Below, in pieces: positions 33,599 through 41,666 of a stretch of 64,000 nt of DNA. The position numbers and the translations under genes were made by a program. The notes below the pieces were generated by a model. That model saw only the letters and a program-made list of their open reading frames with translations. It ran no database searches and was not told where the DNA came from. How positions within the stretch are numbered: position 1 is the first letter of the stretch; each line of letters opens with the position of its first letter. The DNA is from Comamonas sp. JUb58 (GTDB lineage: Bacteria; Pseudomonadota; Gammaproteobacteria; Burkholderiales; Burkholderiaceae_C): NCBI RefSeq assembly GCF_004364775.1, contig NZ_SOAL01000001.1, forward strand, positions 62,001 to 126,000, written 5' to 3'.

Positions 33599-33781
33599 CT
33601 AGATCGCCAGATATGCGGCCCATTCAGGGACCTGACTCCTTCCATCGGAGGTGCAGGCCTGGACAGGTTGCACATAGCGCTCATCGTCAACTTCTCCAAG
33701 CTGGTGATGAATCCCGACGCTCAGTTGAATACGACCATTCCAGCCGCTGCCATAGAGACGATGGCAGTAAACACGGGTCAT
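33599..33781 (-). CDS. Possible small orphan protein, 60 residues
   Basis: Starts MTRVYCHRLYGSGWN at 33781, six bases after a TTGGAG ribosome site, and ends EWAAYLAI. It follows the remnant frame (33816-33992) on the same strand and precedes the 182-residue orphan. No family recognised. Short length makes it doubtful, but the ribosome site and the strand continuity support it. Confidence 0.4.
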   Translation of the reverse strand: MTRVYCHRLYGSGWNGRIQLSVGIHHQLGEVDDERYVQPVQACTSDGRSQVPEWAAYLAI

Positions 33782-33815
33782 CCAGTGCTCCAATCAGAAC
33801 GTGGTGGTGACTTGC

Positions 33816-33992
33816 TCAAAGCAAGCCATCGCGTGTGAGCAATGCAACCCTGAGTTGCTCCATGTTTAGCAACGCGTTTTCGCCGACAATGCGGCGGGCG
33901 AAGGCTTCTCCGGTCGGCAGGTGCGGGAAATGCTTTATCCATGCGATTGGTAAGCCCAAACCCTCGAAGAGTTGATGAGGTGGTCTATCCGC
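33816..33992 (-). pseudogene. 3' remnant of an unrecognised gene
   Basis: 58 open codons with no start, closed by a TAG just upstream (33993-33995), ending at TGA 33816-33818. The translation is convincingly protein-like: FEGLGLPIAWIKHF, LPTGEAFARRIVGEN, NMEQLRVALLTRDGLL. It looks like the C-terminal end of a protein whose front part has been lost. Family not recognised. Its presence supports past rearrangement in this low-GC patch. Confidence 0.45.
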
Positions 33993-34141
33993 CTAGCTAG
34001 CACAATGGCCACGGAAACGGAACCAGGATTTTCTTTTCATTCAGCATTACTGGATGCCAAATTCGCTTCGAACTTGCACCATAAAATCACTCTGTTTTTT
34101 GGATCCGTCTCCCTTTTTTGATCTAACGATTGGACGAAGTG

Positions 34142-34486
34142 ATGTATTTTTTGACGATCACGGGCGGTGATGAAATGCTGTGTGAAAGGACTCCGTTCCA
34201 TGACTATGCGGAAGCCGTGGCCGCATGTGGAGAGTTCTATGAGCCGAAAGCGCCTGGTGCCGTACTGAATTTCACATCTGTGGTGGTACGGAAAAAGTTT
34301 GTGCGTTCTTATACCCATCTCACGCTGCTGGCTGACCTAGGCGATGTGCCGCATGACTCGCCCGAGGCCTTTTTAGCGGCTAAACAAAGTAACGCATTTT
34401 CATTTTCGAGGTCTTATGTATTTGTCATCGAAAGCAGCGAAGGCGTTCGCGAAGCAGACGAGCGAGCAAGCGAAGTCGATGAGTAA
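34142..34486 (+). CDS. Orphan acidic protein, unrecognised
   Basis: 114 residues from MYFLTITGGDEML. A first half with a beta-alpha pattern (ERTPFHDYAEAVAACGEF), strands VLNFTSVVVRKKFV and THLTLLADLG, and a strongly acidic tail rich in Glu/Asp. A reverse-strand frame overlaps it but reads less naturally. The GC is lower than in flanking genes. No family assigned; resembles small accessory proteins found in immunity-gene clusters. Confidence 0.5.
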   Translation: MYFLTITGGDEMLCERTPFHDYAEAVAACGEFYEPKAPGAVLNFTSVVVRKKFVRSYTHLTLLADLGDVPHDSPEAFLAAKQSNAFSFSRSYVFVIESSEGVREADERASEVDE

Positions 34487-34582
34487 GATGTTGGCGGAGT
34501 CAAGAATTCATCTATCCGATGTCCGTCTCTGACGACTGATGTGAATTCAACCTATAGCGGATTTCGCTGATTCAATGATCCA

Positions 34583-34999
34583 ATGGCAAGTGGGAGTAGA
34601 CTGATTCTCAATAAGCCTGATGGGCATGGATTAGCCTGGCAAATTATTAAATGTATGAAACTCATTAATGCCGATGTTTGCCGTGATGGTGGCTCGATTA
34701 CAGCTGAATTTCGACTTGCTGATAAATCGCTCCTTTCGTTGCTCCTCGAAGTTTCATCTGAGGGATGGCCTCAATATGCACACCTTCATGCAGGGGGTGA
34801 AATCCAGCAAAGTTGCGACCCCAGCACGGTGGTCGCTAGAGGTAGTCTGCGAGAAAAAAAGATCATTGCGCTGCTGGCCAAGTGGCGAGACTCCCCTTCT
34901 CGCCAGCCTGATGAGTATCCAATGGAGCGTGCAGATAAAGAAAATGCCGAGCGCTGGGCATTGGAGATGTGCAGGCGCATACCTGAACGAACTGCTTGA
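34583..34999 (+). CDS. Orphan protein, unrecognised
   Basis: 138 residues from MASGSRLILNKPDGHGLAW. Contains SITAEFRLADKSLLSLLLEVSSEGWPQYAHLHAGGE (a beta-rich centre) and a charged helical C-terminus (KENAERWALEMCRRIPE). No signal peptide, no membrane segment, no recognised family. The ribosome site is weak, so the start is uncertain. Same strand as the 114-residue orphan 96 bases upstream; the two may be a pair. Confidence 0.55.
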   Translation: MASGSRLILNKPDGHGLAWQIIKCMKLINADVCRDGGSITAEFRLADKSLLSLLLEVSSEGWPQYAHLHAGGEIQQSCDPSTVVARGSLREKKIIALLAKWRDSPSRQPDEYPMERADKENAERWALEMCRRIPERTA

Positions 35000-35121
35000 C
35001 TGTCTATAACAAATTCACCAGCTACGACTCCACTGCAAAAGACGCCTTGCGTTTCATCTCAATCGGCGAGGGACACGCAAAGGGCACTATCTGGGAGAGC
35101 CGTTTTCCCCCCAGCCCCGCA

Positions 35122-36030
35122 TTAGTCAACAAGCTTGCCTACGAAGTCAAGCAGTGCGCGTGTTTTCCTAGGTACGTAACGCCGGGATGGATAGTAGGCG
35201 TACAAAGGGAATCTATGGTCGGACCATGTCGGAAACACTGGCACTAGCTGACCAGCACTCACGTATTCCTCCGTTCCAAGCTCAAAAAGCTGAGCTATCC
35301 CAAGCCCAGCCAGGCAGGTGCTGTAGACCGTTCCTGGGTCATTGACGGTCAACATGCCTTTGGGCTGCACCAGCAATTTTTTTCGTCGTTGCTGAAATTC
35401 CCAGGGGAATGGCTTTCCTGTCACTGGCTCTCGAAACAATATGCACTTGTGGTGATGCAACTCCAGCTCGCGTGGATCTGTGGGATGCCCAAATCGCTGC
35501 AGGTATTGGGGTGACGCCATTGCCAGCACTCTGGTGTCAAACAGCTTTCTCGCCACAAGCGATGATGACTGAGGGTGACCAAAACGAAGCGCCACATCAA
35601 AGCCGTCTGCCACCAGATCCCCCAGCTCATCCTTGCTACGCAGTTCGATCTCCAGCTCGGGACAGCTGTCCATGAAGTCCCCCAAACGGGGCGCAAGAAT
35701 GAACCTTGCAAAAAGGGGATCTACATTGACACGCAACTTCCCCCGCACTTGTTGTGCATCCCCTGCAGCGCTCCCGGTCGCCTCTGCCAGAGCACCAATG
35801 AGCGGCATCACTTCTTCATAGAAGCGACGCCCTTCATCCGTCAAACGTACCTGACGTGTAGTGCGCTCAAAGACACGGATACCCAACCTGGCTTCAAGGC
35901 GTGCAACCGCTCTGCTGACACCGGACTGTGACAAATCCACCAGCTCAGCCGCTTTGCCAAAGCTGCCGGTGTCGACAACGGCAGCCATCACATCCAGCCC
36001 TTCCAAGAGCTGTGTACTGAACGCGCTCAT
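35122..36030 (-). CDS. LysR-family transcriptional regulator
   Basis: 302 residues. HTH at about 20-45 (TGSFGKAAELVDLSQSGVSRAVARLE), TTRQVRLTDEG, then the effector domain (RGKLRVNVDPLFARFIL, LAGLGIAQLFELG). It is divergent from the SDR gene with a 154-base gap and probably controls the SDR/MFS/oxidoreductase cluster. GC is moderately lower than in the flanking catabolic genes. Confidence 0.9.
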   Translation of the reverse strand: MSAFSTQLLEGLDVMAAVVDTGSFGKAAELVDLSQSGVSRAVARLEARLGIRVFERTTRQVRLTDEGRRFYEEVMPLIGALAEATGSAAGDAQQVRGKLRVNVDPLFARFILAPRLGDFMDSCPELEIELRSKDELGDLVADGFDVALRFGHPQSSSLVARKLFDTRVLAMASPQYLQRFGHPTDPRELELHHHKCILFREPVTGKPFPWEFQQRRKKLLVQPKGMLTVNDPGTVYSTCLAGLGIAQLFELGTEEYVSAGQLVPVFPTWSDHRFPLYAYYPSRRYVPRKTRALLDFVGKLVD

Positions 36031-36184
36031 ATATGACTACCAAGCATAAATATTGTGATTCTCATGCTATCGCAATTCAGGGCCTGGTGGCTCAGAATTC
36101 TCCCATCGCCAGAGACATCTGATCTGGCAGAGACGAGCGGTCAACAGCCCTGTTCCAGATAGCTCGTCGCAGAAGGAGAAATGA

Positions 36185-36961
36185 ATGTCGAGAATTTTCA
36201 TCACCGGATCCTCCGACGGTCTGGGCCAGATGGCTGCACAACTTCTGGTGGAGAGCGGTCATCAAGTGGTCTTGCATGCCCGAAACAGAGAACGCGCAGT
36301 GCATGCCATGGCACAGGTTCCGGGAGCCCAGGCCGTGCTGTCTGCCGATCTTTCGAGCATTGAGGAAACCAAGGCGCTTGCGCACAAATTGAATGATGCA
36401 GGCCATTTCGATGCAGTGATACATAACGCAGCTGTGGGCTTTAGCGAGCCTCGACGTGTAGCGACCATTGATGGCCTACCGCATGTGTTTGCGGTGAACA
36501 CACTAGCGCCCTACATCCTCACTGCGCTTATGCATGCGCCCAAAAAGCTGGTTTACATCAGCTCACGCTTGCATTTAAGTGGTGATCCATCGCTGGGAGA
36601 TCTGGCGTGGGAGAGCCGGCGCTGGAGCGGCGCACAGGCTTATTCGGACTCCAAGCTGCATATCGTGTTGCTGGCATTTGCCGTTGCTCGCCGCTGGCCT
36701 GGCGTGCTTTCGAACTGCGTCGAGCCAGGTTGGGTTGCAACCAAGATGGGAGGGCCTAATGCCACGGATGACCTTGACCTGGCATATCGCACCCAGGCAT
36801 GGCTCGCCACCGGTAGCGCTGCTTCGCATCAAGTAACCGGCGATTACTTCTATCACCAGCAATCGGCACAAGCCCTGCGTGCCGCCCTCGATCCCGCTCT
36901 GCAAGACCGCCTTTTGCAAGCCTGTGCCCAGTTGAGCGGCGTCGCGCTTCCTTCTCACTGA
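36185..36961 (+). CDS. Short-chain dehydrogenase/reductase
   Basis: 258 residues, Rossmann fold. Cofactor motif TGSSDGLG at 7-14, NAA in HNAAVGF near 87, catalytic Ser of VYISSR, and the Tyr/Lys pair in AYSDSKLH near 157. An Arg in HARNRER after the second strand suggests NADP(H). Starts after an AGGAG site. Divergent from the LysR gene; the MFS exporter follows after about 250 bases. Substrate unknown, likely a reactive carbonyl given the setting. Confidence 0.88.
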   Translation: MSRIFITGSSDGLGQMAAQLLVESGHQVVLHARNRERAVHAMAQVPGAQAVLSADLSSIEETKALAHKLNDAGHFDAVIHNAAVGFSEPRRVATIDGLPHVFAVNTLAPYILTALMHAPKKLVYISSRLHLSGDPSLGDLAWESRRWSGAQAYSDSKLHIVLLAFAVARRWPGVLSNCVEPGWVATKMGGPNATDDLDLAYRTQAWLATGSAASHQVTGDYFYHQQSAQALRAALDPALQDRLLQACAQLSGVALPSH

Positions 36962-37214
36962 GAGCCGCTAGCACGATCCAGCAAAGCGAAGGCGTCCCCG
37001 ACCAGGCATCAAGCCGCAGCCCATACAGGCGTACGGCAAGGCTTGGGTCGGCCGGCCAGGCAAAGGACACATCAGGGCTGGTGTCAGCAGCTCTAAAGCG
37101 ACTCAGGTCCAAACCAGCCACGTGATGGTTCCACACGGGTAAGGCGCAGCTATGTCCAAAAAGCGGACTTCTTTCTCAATCCTTCTCAGTTAATCGTTTC
37201 AACGGAGATCATTC

Positions 37215-38459
37215 ATGCACTCACACACCACTGAATCCAGTACCGACCCATCGACCCATCAAGACAGATCTCATCACCGAAGCAGCGGCATTTCCAAGGC
37301 GAGGGCTGCCGCTGCAGTGATCGCTTTGAGCCTGGGTTGCTTTACCTTTGTAAGCACCGAACTGATGCCTGTCGGCGTACTGCCAATGATGGCGGAAGGC
37401 CTGCATGTGTCTCTTGGCGCTGCAGGCTATCTCGTCACCATCTTTGCCTTCATGGTTGCGCTCACGGCCGCTCCGCTCACCAGCCTGTTGGGCGGTCTCA
37501 ACCGGAAAGTGCTGATGGCGGGGTTGTTGGCCGTGTGCTGCATCGGCAACTTGGTCACGTTCCTCGCACCAGGCTACTTTGTCGTCTTTCTGGGGCGCAT
37601 TCTCGTCGCAGCCGCCATTGGCGTTTTCTGGTCGACGGCTGTCGTGACGGCAGTGCATATGGTGTCGTCTCGCAATGCCGTGAGGGCCACCTCGATCGTA
37701 TTCGGAGGTGTCTCGCTCGCTGCTGTTCTGGGTATTCCCGCAGGCACCATGCTGGGAGATATGTACAGCTGGCGCGCCGTTTTCGCCGCACTCTCGGTGC
37801 TGAGCCTATTGGTGTTCACCATCGTTGCCTGGTCGGTTCCGGCAGTTCGCATCACTAAGACAGCCAAGCGTGGCGCAATGTCTTCGGTACTCAGGAGCGG
37901 CCCACTGCTCGCCGTGTTCGGTATTACGGCGCTGGTGGTGACTGGCAACTTCCTGGCCTACACCTATGTCACTCCTTATCTGGAGCAGATGGCGGGTCAG
38001 AGTCCCGCACAGATCAGTATGCTGCTGCTCGTCTATGGTGTGGCAGGCGTGGTCACCAACTTTGCCATAGGCCCATTTGCATCCCGCGCACCGCGCACTA
38101 GCCTTGGCCTGGTAACGGCGCTCTTCACGCTGAGCCTGGCATGTACCAACTCGGCCTCTGGCAGTACCACGGCCATTTTCATTGCACTGGCCGCATGGGG
38201 AGCCGCATACGGAGCATTGCCGGTACTGCTGCAAACCTTGGTGTTCAAGGAAGCATCACGCATTCCCGGCGCGGCCGATGCCGCAACCGCCATCAATGTG
38301 TCCGTCTTCAACGCAGCCATTGGTCTCGGCTCTCTACTGGGCGGCATGCTGATTAACCTGGCAGGGCCTCACCCCATTCCCTATCTGTCGGCCTGCTTTG
38401 GTTTGGCCGGATTGCTCGCCATTGTTGTAAGCCGCGAAGGCAAGGCGCGTCATCGTTGA
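37215..38459 (+). CDS. MFS transporter, DHA1 family (AraJ/sugar-efflux-like)
   Basis: 414 residues with a His/Ser-rich cytoplasmic N-terminus (about 1-30), then 12 hydrophobic segments. Family features: STELMPVGVLPMMAEGL in helix 1, LLGGLNRKVLMAGLLAV (motif A region), and RAVFAALSVLSLL. The GGAG before the ATG supports the start. These export sugars, arabinose analogues, chloramphenicol-like drugs or metabolites. The gap 36962-37214 upstream holds a coding-like patch on the reverse strand but no gene I can support. The downstream oxidoreductase starts 26 bases after its stop. Confidence 0.87.
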   Translation: MHSHTTESSTDPSTHQDRSHHRSSGISKARAAAAVIALSLGCFTFVSTELMPVGVLPMMAEGLHVSLGAAGYLVTIFAFMVALTAAPLTSLLGGLNRKVLMAGLLAVCCIGNLVTFLAPGYFVVFLGRILVAAAIGVFWSTAVVTAVHMVSSRNAVRATSIVFGGVSLAAVLGIPAGTMLGDMYSWRAVFAALSVLSLLVFTIVAWSVPAVRITKTAKRGAMSSVLRSGPLLAVFGITALVVTGNFLAYTYVTPYLEQMAGQSPAQISMLLLVYGVAGVVTNFAIGPFASRAPRTSLGLVTALFTLSLACTNSASGSTTAIFIALAAWGAAYGALPVLLQTLVFKEASRIPGAADAATAINVSVFNAAIGLGSLLGGMLINLAGPHPIPYLSACFGLAGLLAIVVSREGKARHR

Positions 38460-38485
38460 GTTCAGTCATCGTCAGTGAGAAAAAA

Positions 38486-39355
38486 ATGAGTCATATAACC
38501 GTTTTGGGCTTGGGCGCAATGGGATCGCGAATGTCTGCCCAATTGCTTGCAGCCGGGCATAAGCTAACCGTCTGGAATCGGTCCCCCCACGCCGTGCAAG
38601 CACTGATAGACGCGGGGGCTCACCATGCCGCCTCACCAGCAGAGGCAGCCAGTGGCGCAGAGGTGGTGATTGCCATGCTGCGTGACGATGAGGCATCGCG
38701 GCAGGTTTGGCTCGATGCAAACACCGGCGCACTTGCAGGCATGGTGCCGACGGCCATCGCTATCGATAGCTCCACCCTCACGCCTGGGTGGGTCCGAGAA
38801 CTTGGCCGCCGTATGCAAGAGCGTGGCATCTCCTTTTTGGAGGCACCGGTCTCAGGCTCGCGCGCGCAGGCAGATGCAGGTCAACTGACTTACCTGGTTG
38901 GCGGTGATGCACCGACGCTTGCCCGCTGCCTGCCCCTTCTTCAGACGCTGGGATCCCGTGTAGAACATGTGGGTGCGCTTGGCCATGGAGCCCTTGCAAA
39001 ACTGGCCACCAACGCCATGCTAGGCATTCAGGTGACCGGACTGGCAGAAGTCATTGCCATGCTGGAGCGCCAGCAAGCCAATACGTCTGAAGTTCTGAAC
39101 GCCATGGCAAAGACCTCCGTTTGGGCTCCTGTATTTACCTATCTCTCCAGCACGATGGTGCAGCGGCAGTTTGCACCTCAGTTCCCGGTGGAACTGATGG
39201 AAAAGGATTTTGGCTACACCTTGCGGGAAGCGGGCTCGAACGCCAATGCACCGACACTCGCGGCTGCCCACGCGGTCTTCCAACGGGCCCGTGCACAAGG
39301 TCTGGGTTTAGAAAACATGACCAGCGTCGTGCAACTGTTTCGCGCAGAAAAATGA
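38486..39355 (+). CDS. NAD(P)-dependent oxidoreductase, 3-hydroxyisobutyrate dehydrogenase family
   Basis: 289 residues. N-terminal Rossmann motif GLGAMGSRM at 8-16, NRSPHAVQ, EAPVSGSRAQADAGQLTYLVGGD (substrate loop), catalytic Lys in ALAKLATNAMLG near 172, and a helical C-terminal domain. The ATG at 38486 fits the family start. It follows the MFS gene on the same strand and is closed by a terminator-like hairpin at 39400. Beta-hydroxy acid or imine/succinic-semialdehyde-type substrates are possible. Confidence 0.88.
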   Translation: MSHITVLGLGAMGSRMSAQLLAAGHKLTVWNRSPHAVQALIDAGAHHAASPAEAASGAEVVIAMLRDDEASRQVWLDANTGALAGMVPTAIAIDSSTLTPGWVRELGRRMQERGISFLEAPVSGSRAQADAGQLTYLVGGDAPTLARCLPLLQTLGSRVEHVGALGHGALAKLATNAMLGIQVTGLAEVIAMLERQQANTSEVLNAMAKTSVWAPVFTYLSSTMVQRQFAPQFPVELMEKDFGYTLREAGSNANAPTLAAAHAVFQRARAQGLGLENMTSVVQLFRAEK

Positions 39356-39399
39356 TAGGAGTCGTAGCGAGACGCGTATCCAGTCGCCTGGGCCGAGGA

Positions 39400-39436
39400 G
39401 CCCGCTTAGGGTATCGGCGGGCCTTCTTAGTTTTGG
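39400..39436 (+). terminator. Probable terminator between convergent genes
   Basis: GCCCGC (39400-39405) and GCGGGC (39417-39422) form a 6-bp stem with an 11-base loop, followed by the T-rich CTTCTTAGTTTT. Lies 45 bases after the oxidoreductase stop and 65 bases before the convergent HAD gene stop. Confidence 0.6.
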
Positions 39437-39503
39437 CTAGAGCGTTGTCTCAGGCCGCGGTGCCACCAATAGCGGTCACCAAGAAGTGCGGCCTGACAGA
39501 CGC

Positions 39504-40127
39504 TTAAGCAATCGCCAGCCCAGCCTCTCTGAGTCGCGCACGCAGATCATCAACACCGACAAAATGGATGGCATGCATCCCCGAACGCCTGGCCGCTTCC
39601 ACATTACGCAGGCTGTCATCAATGAAGACGGTGGATTTAGGGCTCAGACCGAATCGTTGGATGGTGAGATCAAAAATCTCGGCTTGAGGCTTTACCAGCC
39701 GCTCGTGACCCGAGACAACAATACCCTCGAACCAGTTGAGAAAGTCAAACCGCGCTTGCGCGATGGGAAAGGTCTCGGTGGACCAGTTGGTCAGTGCCAG
39801 CAGGCGCAGATGGCCCTGGCCTAGCTCCCTCAATAGGTCCACCACCTCGTTGTTCGCACCAGGCATCATTTCCTCCCACCGATCGTAGAAGGCACGGATG
39901 TTCGCCTCCTGGGACGGATGCCTTTCAATGGCCTCTGCAATGCCTTCACGCCATGGCCGGCCTTGGTCCTGACGTTCGTTCCAATCAGGACTGCACACCT
40001 CTTCCAAGAAGGCCTCCATACCTGCGACGTCGGGTCCAAAAATCTTTCGGTACAAGTGCCTCGGGTCCCATTGAATCAGCACATTGCCGAGGTCAAAAAT
40101 GACGGTATCTATCTGCAGTCCGTTCAT
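39504..40127 (-). CDS. HAD-superfamily hydrolase (HAD-IA, YihX-like)
   Basis: 207 residues. Motif I FDLGNVLIQWD near 11-20, motif II LLALTNWS, Lys in LVKPQAEIF and motif III VFIDDSLRNVEAA. FDLGNV is the form found in YihX-like sugar-phosphate phosphatases and some 2-haloacid dehalogenases. I chose MNGLQIDTVIFDLGN at 40127; the longer frame is not family-like. Cytosolic. Stands alone between convergent and divergent neighbours; the substrate is not assignable. Confidence 0.85.
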   Translation of the reverse strand: MNGLQIDTVIFDLGNVLIQWDPRHLYRKIFGPDVAGMEAFLEEVCSPDWNERQDQGRPWREGIAEAIERHPSQEANIRAFYDRWEEMMPGANNEVVDLLRELGQGHLRLLALTNWSTETFPIAQARFDFLNWFEGIVVSGHERLVKPQAEIFDLTIQRFGLSPKSTVFIDDSLRNVEAARRSGMHAIHFVGVDDLRARLREAGLAIA

Positions 40128-40408
40128 GCAATTGCTCAAAGTAGTAGAACCGCTGCACCTTACACCAAACGATGGATCTTGTTGCCGCCCCCATTCATGA
40201 GCCCCGCTCATGGCGGCATGCGCCCTCAAGGGCTCAATCAAAAGTCGCTAAATCTCTAGCATGCAAACCATGGATCACCCGGCCGCGCCAGCGGCCTTTC
40301 CCTGGAGTTGACTATGCAGATAAACGGCTATACAGCCCACACAACAGGCACGCCCGTGCCCACCCGAATCCCTGGCAGCAGCCAGCATCCCACCGAACAG
40401 GAGGCCGC

Positions 40409-40876
40409 ATGAGCAAACACCTGATAGCCGCAGGCGCCTACATGCTGATCAGCACCAGCATGGCCCAAGCCCAGGGCATCCACATCAGCCCTGCTGGCAC
40501 GCCGGCCACGATGATCGGCGCGGCGCAGAACTTCAGCGGCCATGTCGCGGTAGACATCAAGGCGGCGGGCGACAGCGCGCAGCAAGGCAGTGTGGGCATG
40601 GTGGACTTTGCACCGGGTGCCCGCACCGCCTGGCACACCCACCCTGTCGGGCAGCTGCTGGTGGTCACCGATGGCAAAGGCTGGATACAGCAGGATGGCC
40701 AGGCCCGGCAGAACATCCAGGCCGGTGATGTCGTCTGGATCGATGCCGATGTGCGCCACTGGCATGGCGCCGCTGCCACCACCGGTATGCGCCATATGGC
40801 GGTGACCTATCTGAAGAACGGCAAGAACGCCGACTGGAAGGAGCTCGTCAGCGATGCGCAATACAACCCCCGCTAA
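40409..40876 (+). CDS. Exported small cupin, hydroxynitrile-lyase-like
   Basis: 155 residues. Signal peptide MSKHLIAAGAYMLISTSMAQAQ (cleaved near 22), then a single cupin barrel with metal ligands His/His/Gln in AWHTHPVGQ and His in HWHG. FAPGARTAWHTHP, GDVVW and HWHGAA closely resemble the manganese cupin hydroxynitrile lyase of Granulicella and related small cupins. Usually such cupins are cytosolic, so the signal peptide is notable. Strong GGAGG site. It overlaps the CMD-like gene by 23 bases, a pairing also common elsewhere. Confidence 0.8.
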   Translation: MSKHLIAAGAYMLISTSMAQAQGIHISPAGTPATMIGAAQNFSGHVAVDIKAAGDSAQQGSVGMVDFAPGARTAWHTHPVGQLLVVTDGKGWIQQDGQARQNIQAGDVVWIDADVRHWHGAAATTGMRHMAVTYLKNGKNADWKELVSDAQYNPR

Positions 40877-41662
40877 AACCATGCAGCAGCTGATGTGCGC
40901 AGCTGGCCTGGTGCTGATGGCCGGTGAATCGTCGGCACAGAGCACGGCCACCAGCCCGGCGGCTACCAGTGCGCAGGCCTGCACGGCCAACGGCAAAAGC
41001 CAAGCACCGTCGCAGGTGCTGAGTGCCCAGCAGCAGGCCATCCTGCCGATCGCAGCGTTTGCGGCCGCAGGCGACATGGAGCGGCTGACCTCCAGCCTGC
41101 AAGCCGGTTTGGAGGCGGGCCTGAGCATCAGCGATATCCGCGAAGTGCTGGTACAGCTTTACGCCTATGCCGGCTTTCCGCGCAGCCTCAATGCGCTGAA
41201 TACCTTCATGCAGCTGCTGCATCAGCGCGAAAAAAGCGGCATTGTCGATGCACCCGGCTGCGCACCCAGCCGCGCCATTGCGCAAGGCGATGCACTGCGC
41301 GCTGCCGGCCGCGCCAACCAGACCCAGTTGGCAGGGGCGCCCGTGCAAGGTCCCCTGTTTGACTTTGCGCCTGCGATTGGCGAGTACCTGCAATCGCACC
41401 TGTTTGGCGCCATCTTTGAGCGTGACAACCTCGACGGGCACAGCCGCGAGCTGCCCACTGTCGGCATGCTGTCGGCGCTGGCAGGGGCGCCGAATCGCAG
41501 CTGCAATCGCATATCCGCATCAGCCTGAACGCCGGGCTGAGCGCCGTCCAGTTGCAGCAGGCAGTGCAACTGCTGGACAGCCGCGTAGGCAGCACCAATG
41601 GCCAGCGTGCCAGCACCGCACTGGCCAACACCCTGGCAGCGTTGGCCCACCAGAAGCGTTAA
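40854..41662 (+). pseudogene. Carboxymuconolactone decarboxylase (CMD) family protein, frameshifted
   Basis: The reading frame from 40854 (signal peptide ending ESSAQS) encodes a CMD/AhpD-fold protein up to ELPTVGMLSALAG, then runs out of frame into a stop at 41526-41528. The continuation in another frame (AESQLQSHIRISLNAG...LAALAHQKR, stop 41660-41662) completes the domain exactly. Restoring one G in the run at 41484-41487 joins the two. So a single-base loss at about 41484-41487, real or a sequencing error, breaks the gene. Intact, it would be a periplasmic two-unit CMD protein paired with the upstream cupin, probably in a redox or detoxification step. The conserved CxxC of AhpD types is not evident. 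Confidence 0.82.
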
Positions 41663-41666
41663 AGCG

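Noticed and set aside
34037-34318. Reverse 93-codon frame opposite the 114-residue orphan
   Set aside because: Less natural composition and no ribosome site; the forward frame is favoured, though neither is certain.
34996-35247. Forward 83-codon frame overlapping the LysR 3' end
   Set aside because: Starts at TTG overlapping another stop and runs antisense into the LysR gene; only the first part looks faintly coding.
36962-37136. Coding-like reverse-strand patch (LSRFRAADTSPDVSF...) between SDR and MFS
   Set aside because: Continues into an antisense shadow of the SDR gene; possibly a remnant but not supportable as a gene.
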